DNA of 48,748 nucleotides from Alistipes sp. (GTDB lineage: Bacteria > Bacteroidota > Bacteroidia > Bacteroidales > Rikenellaceae): NCBI GenBank assembly GCA_017481925.1, contig JAFUOK010000049.1, positions 1 through 48,748 of the forward strand, in the 5' to 3' direction. The notes under the pieces are model-generated. The model saw only the letters and a program-made list of their open reading frames with translations, did not search any database and was not told where the DNA came from. The position numbers were made by a program, and so were the translations under genes. Each line of letters begins with the position of its first letter. Positions within the stretch are counted from its first letter, which is position 1. Positions 43,126-48,748 of this stretch are shown one piece after another.

Positions 43126-45312
43126 TTACCAACTTTGTTTCTCTGCGTGGTAGTCAATGAGGTTATCACACTTTCCCCATACCACTTTTGCCATTTGGGT
43201 GTCGTAGTATTTGGTTGCGACCTCTCGGAAGTTGCAAAGGTCGTATTGAATCATTGCAGCCACTTCACGGTCGGTTACGATACTGCAAGCTGTTGTTATC
43301 AACTCATCAACTCGTTTGTATGCCGCCTGCATTTCTGGGCCATTATGCCAACGCTTAAATTCTTTACTGCCGTAATGACCTCCCCCGCTAAAGTACTGAG
43401 TCAATGACCAGCTCCATCCAAAAGAGCTTCGCAGACCAATAGCAAATCGTACCATAGTTTGAGCCCTCTCATCTGGGTTAGCTGTACTTGCGATCTTGCA
43501 CTCAAGAGCATTCATCTCTTTGGCAAATTGGTATCTGAAATCCGCATCATTATAGTCGTAATTATATCTTATCTCAAATGGGTTACGTTCCTGATAAACA
43601 TTCAAATGCCCGTAAAACGAAGGGGTGATTGCCCCAAGATACCTCTCGGCATCAGCATAACGCATATTACGCAGACATTGCGTGCCGACAATATCCAATA
43701 GATAATCTCTATCTACGTAACCTCGTGTATTGAGGAAACGATCGAAATCCGACTTTGGAGACCTTACTCGCCCATAGTATGCAATTACATTATCGACCCC
43801 TATACTATCTGTAAGGATGAAAAAGTCATTGCGATAATCAAGGTGATTAAAATGTTTTGTGCTTCGGCGAAATTCGTTAAGCGGAATAGTTTTTTCAACC
43901 ATGGTCTTTTTTTCATTAGAATAATAATCGTCGCGGATATAGTTCACCAACCCAAGCAATCTATTATCAGCCATATTTGCCAATTGTAATGCTCGCACTT
44001 GCTTCCCCTGCTCAATCATCCGAGGACATACGACCGACAACAATACACGACGCATCATATCGTTCCAATAGTAGTACGATTTGTTGATGGACAAGTAACT
44101 ATAATAGTTTTTGATGGCCTTTTCTTGCGCTTCGGGTGTAATATTCGATTTAATCTTATTGTCAAGCCATTGCAATTGAGCAAACAACCTTTGCTCGTAT
44201 GCATTATCATAGGGCAGAGCCTTTGCATCAAGATAGATTCGCAGTACCTTGATAGATTCTTTGACATAATCAGTTCCCTTGGCTTTCTCGGCGAGCGACA
44301 GTAGTTGTGTTGCCTGTTGCGTGTTGCCTTGGAAATCTGCCAAAAACGATGCCGTATAATACCACATCGCAGGGTTTGAGGTTTTGCCCTCATTGATGAT
44401 GCGGAGAGACAATTGGTATAGTGCAGAAGACTGACTCTTCATCAGATCGGTACAATCTCTGTAACCATTATAACCACCATTATCATTCCAAATCTCAACC
44501 TCTCTTACTGCGTTTTGGACAAGCCGTTCGAGTTCGCTGCTATTAGGAGCATATTTGTGTACCAATTCAATTAGTTCAATGGTGGTAAGTTCTTTTCCCA
44601 TTTGTTTGGCACAATAGGCAATGGATTCCGAATCGCCAAGTTCGGCATAATACTGGAATGCCGTATCGCTATGCCCCAAACGAAACTCTGCTCCAGCAAT
44701 ATATGGCTGAGCTAACTTACGCATAGCGTTATACTGCGGAAACTTCGACATCTCATCGTTCCACAACTTGATACACTCTTCGTAATTGCCAAGTGAAAAC
44801 AACGCACGTATCGCCTGCAAAAGGTATCTATCTCGCAAACGAGTTGAAGTGTTCGACAAGGCCTTCTCTACCACCTCCTCAATTGTCATTCGCGCATCAA
44901 TTCGCATAGTAGGGTAATACCAGCGCGAACTGCGTTTCTGACGTATATATTCATTGGTTTTGGCAAGCAAAAGGAAATCCATAATATCCCGACCATACTC
45001 CGAAATCCATCCAGTAAAGAAATTGTGTAAATATGTACCTGTGCCATCGTAAAATGCCTCATACTCCTTGAGAGGCATCGTGTAAACGACATAACGAATA
45101 TCCTCTATTGGGATGGTCATTGAGGTCAGTCGCTGCCACGCTAAGCAGTTCTCTTGAACAGCATCGGCAGTATTGATATTCCCATCGGGATCATACGCAC
45201 GAAACATCATATAACCACTTGGCTGGAAGTATGGCCCGAAGCAAGCATAGCCATCTGCCACCCCCACGAGTAGCAGAAGGCTAATTGTTAGAAAATATCT
45301 TAGCGATGTCAT
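43126..45312 (-). CDS. Secreted repeat-rich protein of unknown function
   Basis: Seven hundred and twenty-eight residues with a signal peptide (SLRYFLTISLLLLVGVADGYAC) and no further membrane helix. Much of the rest is helical and TPR-like: SLGNYEECIKLWNDEMSKF, RLGHSDTAFQYYAELGD, NTQQATQLLSLAEKA. The region DRDYLLDIVGTQCLRNMRYADAERYL has the same pairing. It probably acts in the periplasm or outside. Its start lies 32 bases inside the upstream lipoprotein gene, so translation is likely coupled. I do not recognise a named family; homologues are familiar among Bacteroides hypothetical proteins. Confidence 0.7.
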   Translation of the reverse strand: MTSLRYFLTISLLLLVGVADGYACFGPYFQPSGYMMFRAYDPDGNINTADAVQENCLAWQRLTSMTIPIEDIRYVVYTMPLKEYEAFYDGTGTYLHNFFTGWISEYGRDIMDFLLLAKTNEYIRQKRSSRWYYPTMRIDARMTIEEVVEKALSNTSTRLRDRYLLQAIRALFSLGNYEECIKLWNDEMSKFPQYNAMRKLAQPYIAGAEFRLGHSDTAFQYYAELGDSESIAYCAKQMGKELTTIELIELVHKYAPNSSELERLVQNAVREVEIWNDNGGYNGYRDCTDLMKSQSSALYQLSLRIINEGKTSNPAMWYYTASFLADFQGNTQQATQLLSLAEKAKGTDYVKESIKVLRIYLDAKALPYDNAYEQRLFAQLQWLDNKIKSNITPEAQEKAIKNYYSYLSINKSYYYWNDMMRRVLLSVVCPRMIEQGKQVRALQLANMADNRLLGLVNYIRDDYYSNEKKTMVEKTIPLNEFRRSTKHFNHLDYRNDFFILTDSIGVDNVIAYYGRVRSPKSDFDRFLNTRGYVDRDYLLDIVGTQCLRNMRYADAERYLGAITPSFYGHLNVYQERNPFEIRYNYDYNDADFRYQFAKEMNALECKIASTANPDERAQTMVRFAIGLRSSFGWSWSLTQYFSGGGHYGSKEFKRWHNGPEMQAAYKRVDELITTACSIVTDREVAAMIQYDLCNFREVATKYYDTQMAKVVWGKCDNLIDYHAEKQSW

Positions 45313-46297
45313 CGTCTGTATAGTGGTTTAGTTGTTCCTTGTCAAAATGGTAAATAATGTTCCCGATAGAGGGCTTGCCGAGTTGTTTCTCTACGAGTTT
45401 TTTTACCTCTAATATTTCCTCGACTGTGGGGCGTTCATTACGCATTGTTTCCCCCTTTTCAAGCGTTTCTGTTGCAGGATTAGAGACAATTGCATTAAAA
45501 TTACCTCCCCTATAAAATTTCACACCCCAACCATATGTCGGATAGACATAATCCAACGGGATGGGATACTTTATCTCTTGTTTGAGGTATGGTTCAACAT
45601 CCTTAATATCAAGAATAGAGTTCTTGGTTTCTACACTTTTCAGATTGCCCGTATTGTAGAGCATCAGTACGCCTCGATCCACAGGCGGAGCATCCTGCGA
45701 AAGTTGATGCAGTCGGATTGTAGCACTCAGAGCGATAGAGTCCTCTCGCATAAGGTTACGCGCAGCATCACATAGTGCGAAATAACTATCGCGGGTAGAT
45801 TTGGTCCAATCGCAATCGAATTGTATCTCTTGAGTTTTACCAAGTTTGTTGTATCTCGCCATCGCACGCAGGCGCTCTACCAATAGCTCGGCATACTCTT
45901 GCTCCTTGCCCTTCATCTCTCGTAGAGCCTCGACGGTGATGTATGCAGTCGGGATAATCTCGATGTTTTTGATATTCTCGGGGGCGATCTGTCCAAACTT
46001 TGTTGTGGCGATGGGGACAATATCCCATCTGCCGGATTCATAATTTCGCTCGGTCACAACATCAAACATATGGATATACAATCGTGTGATATTGTGCCGA
46101 TGCAGAAATTCCCACTCCTTGTAGTCGGGAGCAAAGGTCGTCTTCCAATGATAAATCGCATTGGTTGTTTCGGTTGACTTGTATGCGGTGGTTATTACCT
46201 GTTGCATAGATTGATCTACTTGGGTAGTCTCATCTACCGCTTGACGGCAACCGATAAGTGTAATTGCCAGTAATAGTATGAGTGTGTAGTTTTTCAT
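45281..46297 (-). CDS. Lipoprotein with possible TIM-barrel (glycosidase-like) domain
   Basis: Three hundred and thirty-eight residues with a lipobox (LIGC, Cys at 17). The mature part looks like a barrel of repeating strand-helix units: RLYIHMFDVV, IEIIPTAYITVEAL, EIQFDCDWTKSTRDSYF, ALSATIRLHQL, DRGVLMLYNTG and LDYVYPTYGWGVKF. This succession recalls glycoside-hydrolase-like TIM barrels such as DUF3142, but I am not sure of the family. It overlaps the secreted repeat protein by 32 bases, so the two products likely work together at the cell surface or in the periplasm. Confidence 0.7.
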   Translation of the reverse strand: MKNYTLILLLAITLIGCRQAVDETTQVDQSMQQVITTAYKSTETTNAIYHWKTTFAPDYKEWEFLHRHNITRLYIHMFDVVTERNYESGRWDIVPIATTKFGQIAPENIKNIEIIPTAYITVEALREMKGKEQEYAELLVERLRAMARYNKLGKTQEIQFDCDWTKSTRDSYFALCDAARNLMREDSIALSATIRLHQLSQDAPPVDRGVLMLYNTGNLKSVETKNSILDIKDVEPYLKQEIKYPIPLDYVYPTYGWGVKFYRGGNFNAIVSNPATETLEKGETMRNERPTVEEILEVKKLVEKQLGKPSIGNIIYHFDKEQLNHYTDDDIAKIFSNN

Positions 46298-46334
46298 TTG
46301 TTTCCAATTTGCAGTTTCTTGACTCTCTTTTATC

Positions 46335-46523
46335 TTATATCATATCAGTAACAATCGGGGACGCTGCGGTGTGCAGTGTTTTGTATCTTTTCCAGCCTTC
46401 GTGACAGTCAAATACGATATATTTATCTTCAACCTCGCAATATATTCTCTCGGCTTGCATCCCTGAGTAATATTTGCTATGAGGACATCGTAGGCACATC
46501 TCTTGTTTCTCCTCACCTATCAT
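46335..46523 (-). CDS. Small Cys-containing protein of unknown function
   Basis: Sixty-two residues. A CxxC (MCLRCPHS) early on, then YC and DCHEGWKRY, give four Cys and two His that could bind a zinc ion. No signal peptide. It lies between the surface pair and a TPR-like lipoprotein on the same strand. It is short, so a chance frame cannot be excluded, but the Cys pattern and spacing to its neighbours favour a gene. Confidence 0.45.
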   Translation of the reverse strand: MIGEEKQEMCLRCPHSKYYSGMQAERIYCEVEDKYIVFDCHEGWKRYKTLHTAASPIVTDMI

Positions 46524-46542
46524 AGTTACTTCTACTTAATTA

Positions 46543-47310
46543 TTAGTTGTCGCCTAATATAGTTGTCACATCAAAATACGTTAATTCTTCCATCCGCTTA
46601 AAAACTGCGAGGTCACTAATAGCTTGTTGATCGGTACCGTTAGTTGAATCTATATATTTCGAAATATCCTCAATAGCCCTATCATACATCCCAATACGTG
46701 CATACCATTTAGCCATTTTGTAGTCGATATCATAGGTGGTACCATCTTTTTGGGCGTAGTAGCGTTTGTATAATTCAATCGACTGCTCGTCATCATACTG
46801 AAGTGCTTTGCCAAATAGTTCACCGAGTACTCCCCTTAAATAAATAGGGTCGTGTTTCTCTTTTGATGTATCATCATCATCGAATGATTGAATCAACTGA
46901 ATTATCTGAGTCATCGAATAGTTTACATCTTCTGCAAAAATCTTTTGGATTGTATCTACATAAAATATGACATCTGCCATACTGCAATACTTTATAGCAT
47001 CATCAATAGCCTTATGTGTCTCTCCTAATGAATGGTGAACAAGCAAACGATACTGATATAAGGGCTCATAAGAGTCATCAACCAGCTCATATGTGTTTAA
47101 TATTTCAAGGGCTAATTGATACTCTTCTTGTTCAATCAATTTTGGCACAGACTGCATAACAGCTGTTTGATCATCATAACCGTGCTTATTCTGTAATAAT
47201 CTCATTGCTCGTTTATAGCGATAGTTAGATACAATGTTATCGCTATGAGTGCAACTCACTTGCACTCCCACCACCAGCAGGAGTGCAATAAGGGTTAGTA
47301 GATTTTTCAT
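46543..47310 (-). CDS. TPR-like lipoprotein
   Basis: Two hundred and fifty-five residues with a lipobox (VQVSC, Cys at about 20) after a hydrophobic signal. The mature protein is all helical and TPR-like: YQLALEILNTYELVDDSYEPLYQYRLLVHHSLGETHKAIDDAIKYC, then QSIELYKRYYAQ and KMAKWYARIGMYDRAIEDISKYI. It probably acts as an adaptor in the periplasm or at the outer membrane. AT-rich compared with the core genes. No family name can be given. Confidence 0.7.
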   Translation of the reverse strand: MKNLLTLIALLLVVGVQVSCTHSDNIVSNYRYKRAMRLLQNKHGYDDQTAVMQSVPKLIEQEEYQLALEILNTYELVDDSYEPLYQYRLLVHHSLGETHKAIDDAIKYCSMADVIFYVDTIQKIFAEDVNYSMTQIIQLIQSFDDDDTSKEKHDPIYLRGVLGELFGKALQYDDEQSIELYKRYYAQKDGTTYDIDYKMAKWYARIGMYDRAIEDISKYIDSTNGTDQQAISDLAVFKRMEELTYFDVTTILGDN

Positions 47311-47336
47311 AAGTATTTGTGGTTTAATTTATTTCA

Positions 47337-47642
47337 TCACGCGGAATGGAAGTCTATAAGTTCGTTCATATCACAAATATTCTTCATTAGTTTTTCATTT
47401 GCAGTTAATCCTCTTCGAATTCCGTCACGATGTTGCTGATGGAATATGTAATAAGAAAAATTTCGATTGTTAACTTCCTCAAAATACCCCATCTCATCAT
47501 TATTCATTCGTATATACACTTTGTTATCAATGGGCATAACATCAACTTTGACCATTCCATATTGCATAGAAATATATGTGCCACCCACTCCTTTTTCCTT
47601 AATTCTATCGAAAAGGCTATTTACAAATTCATATAATGTCAT
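47337..47642 (-). CDS. Hypothetical cytosolic protein
   Basis: One hundred and one residues (MTLYEFVNSLFDRIKEKGVGG), mixed strand-helix, with a beta meander (SMQYGMVKVDVMPIDNKVYIRMNN) and no signal or membrane segment. AT-rich, as are its neighbours. The start is supported by the position 27 bases after the zinc-ribbon gene. Family unknown. Confidence 0.6.
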   Translation of the reverse strand: MTLYEFVNSLFDRIKEKGVGGTYISMQYGMVKVDVMPIDNKVYIRMNNDEMGYFEEVNNRNFSYYIFHQQHRDGIRRGLTANEKLMKNICDMNELIDFHSA

Positions 47643-47669
47643 ACTATTATGTGCGTTATATAGGTCTTA

Positions 47670-48602
47670 TTATTTTTTCGCTTGTATTGTTTTAATATAC
47701 TCGTAACGAGAATAAGTCCGAAAGATCCACCTCCACCATCCGAGATAGACTATATCTACCGAGAAAATTACCCATAAGTTGGAACATAATCCGATGATAA
47801 GGAAAATAATGTTTATGGAGATAAAAAAATATATAAATCCTTTATGTGTAAATTTTCCTTTATCTGCAATCACTTTCCCATTCTCCAATATAAAATATGG
47901 GAGGTCTTTAATTTGCACTTTTGCCGTTAATATGTCGCTTTGCTTACTAGTATCATCCGTGAAATAGGCAAATGATGTTGCTCTATCAAAAATACAATCA
48001 AACTTCCAAAAGACTTTTGTCCCGTTGGAATAAACATATCCGTATTTACTCCCAAGTTTAACAACGGAAAAATTATGGTGGAAATCCTCAATAGCATCAA
48101 ACCATTCCGCAACATCCTGAATGAGTTTTTTCTCTACTCCAGCATATCTTAAATAGGTTTTTTTGCCATCACTTATTCTGGTAACTATAAACACATTGCC
48201 AATGCTACTCTGAACAACACTCTTAAGTCTATCAGTAATTGGACACTTGTCGACAAAGTAACACGCGGTATCATTATTGGAATACTTTACCGTTTCGAGT
48301 ATCAGTTCACCTCCAAAGAAGGTGTTTCGCCCGATGCACGATTGACTATCCCCACAATCCATACAATCAATTGGATTTGTTCTGCAATCATCTAACAGAC
48401 AATTTGAAGTTATTTCTTGTGCCCCAAATTGTTGTATTTGATCAATGGTAGTATTGTCTATATTGGGTATATCGATATTTATCGCCAAACCTTCAACTTG
48501 TTTGTCAATGGGTTGTTTGGAGGTGAACTGTATCGCACACCCACATCTGCTGCAGAATTTTGCGTTATTCGGCAACTCTTGGCCGCATTCTATACAAAAC
48601 AT
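47670..48602 (-). CDS. Zinc-ribbon membrane protein with WG-like segment
   Basis: Three hundred and ten residues. The N-terminus is a zinc ribbon (C3, C6, C17, C20; CIECGQELPNNAKFCSRCG). The middle is hydrophilic and includes a Cys-rich patch (DCRTNPIDCMDCGDSQSC) and a WG-like segment (LGSKYGYVYSNGTKVFWKFDCIFDRATSF). Near the C-terminus are two close membrane helices (FIYFFISINIIFLIIG and LWVIFSVDIVYL). The likely topology has the ribbon in the cytosol. Function unknown; the WG-like unit recalls the cassette at 14.5-17.5 kb. Confidence 0.65.
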   Translation of the reverse strand: MFCIECGQELPNNAKFCSRCGCAIQFTSKQPIDKQVEGLAINIDIPNIDNTTIDQIQQFGAQEITSNCLLDDCRTNPIDCMDCGDSQSCIGRNTFFGGELILETVKYSNNDTACYFVDKCPITDRLKSVVQSSIGNVFIVTRISDGKKTYLRYAGVEKKLIQDVAEWFDAIEDFHHNFSVVKLGSKYGYVYSNGTKVFWKFDCIFDRATSFAYFTDDTSKQSDILTAKVQIKDLPYFILENGKVIADKGKFTHKGFIYFFISINIIFLIIGLCSNLWVIFSVDIVYLGWWRWIFRTYSRYEYIKTIQAKK

Positions 48603-48613
48603 ATAGTAAATCC

Positions 48614-48748
48614 TTATTTGACATTACGCTCATCCCATAAAGAGTTTATTTGCTCTTTCAATACTAGCATCTCGTTGTAGTTATATTTGTGTTTCTGCAA
48701 CGACTGAAATAGCAACTCGGCTCGTTTTGATTGCTCAATATCAGTATA
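48614..48748 (-). CDS. C-terminal end of a hypothetical protein (5' end outside the window)
   Basis: Forty-four residues run from the right edge to a TAA at 48614. The sequence (SKRAELLFQSLQKHKYNYNEM, ending DERNVK) is helical and charged, like the end of a coiled-coil or helical protein. It lies 11 bases upstream of the zinc-ribbon gene and shares its strand, so the two may be cotranscribed. Confidence 0.5.
   Translation of the reverse strand, partial: YTDIEQSKRAELLFQSLQKHKYNYNEMLVLKEQINSLWDERNVK

Noticed and set aside
1-48748. CRISPR arrays, rRNA genes or insertion sequences
   Set aside because: No regular spacer-repeat array, rRNA segment or transposase was seen; the repeats present are short and dispersed.

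Overview
The window comes from a member of the Bacteroidetes, most likely the Bacteroidales and plausibly an Alistipes-like (Rikenellaceae) gut organism. The support is several upstream sites matching the Bacteroidetes -7 box TAnnTTTG, Bacteroidetes-type genes (a TonB with a long acidic linker, a nucleoside kinase with a threonyl-tRNA-synthetase-like N-terminus, a DUF3871-type gene), and moderately GC-rich core genes mixed with AT-rich accessory genes. The genus is inference.

Region 1 (1-14.5 kb, mostly minus strand) is housekeeping: a cut-off outer-membrane protein, upp, hflX, tonB, then rlmN-rsmG on plus, a cytidylyltransferase/LuxE-like pair, infC and thrS (no rpmI-rplT follows infC), two small membrane proteins, pdxA, an rRNA methyltransferase, RNase Z, thioredoxin reductase and a monooxygenase-fold lipoprotein. 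Region 2 (14.5-17.5 kb) is a compact signalling cassette: an active-looking kinase with a WG tail, a von Willebrand A (vWA) protein with an intact metal site and its own promoter, and a degenerate kinase fused to WG repeats. This is the best candidate in the window for an undescribed system. Region 3 (17.6-23.1 kb) holds slyD with a Cys-rich tail, gcvP and the nucleoside kinase.

Region 4 (23.3-28.5 kb, plus) is a self-contained unit of short-chain dehydrogenase, membrane metallophosphoesterase and aldehyde dehydrogenase, with a promoter and a terminator, followed by a FUSC-MFS fusion transporter. Region 5 (28.5-34.8 kb, minus) is a complete urease operon in the order ureA-B-C-E-F-G-D and a urea transporter: the channel brings in urea, UreABC splits it, and UreEFGD insert nickel. 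Region 6 (34.9-39.9 kb) has crcB and a catalase on plus, then pncB, an AT-rich PD-(D/E)XK nuclease and a DUF169 protein on minus.

Region 7 (40.2-48.7 kb) is accessory DNA. A tRNA-Gly(GCC) has duplicated and inverted copies of its 3' end nearby. It is followed by a RecA-like ATPase with a DUF3871-type partner, a frameshifted coiled-coil gene, a translationally overlapped secreted pair (lipoprotein and repeat protein), a TPR-like lipoprotein, a zinc-ribbon/WG-like membrane protein and several unknowns.

Two 123-nt elements, directly 3' of the cytidylyltransferase gene and of gcvP, share one predicted fold with compensatory base changes and look like an unnamed structured RNA or terminator family.
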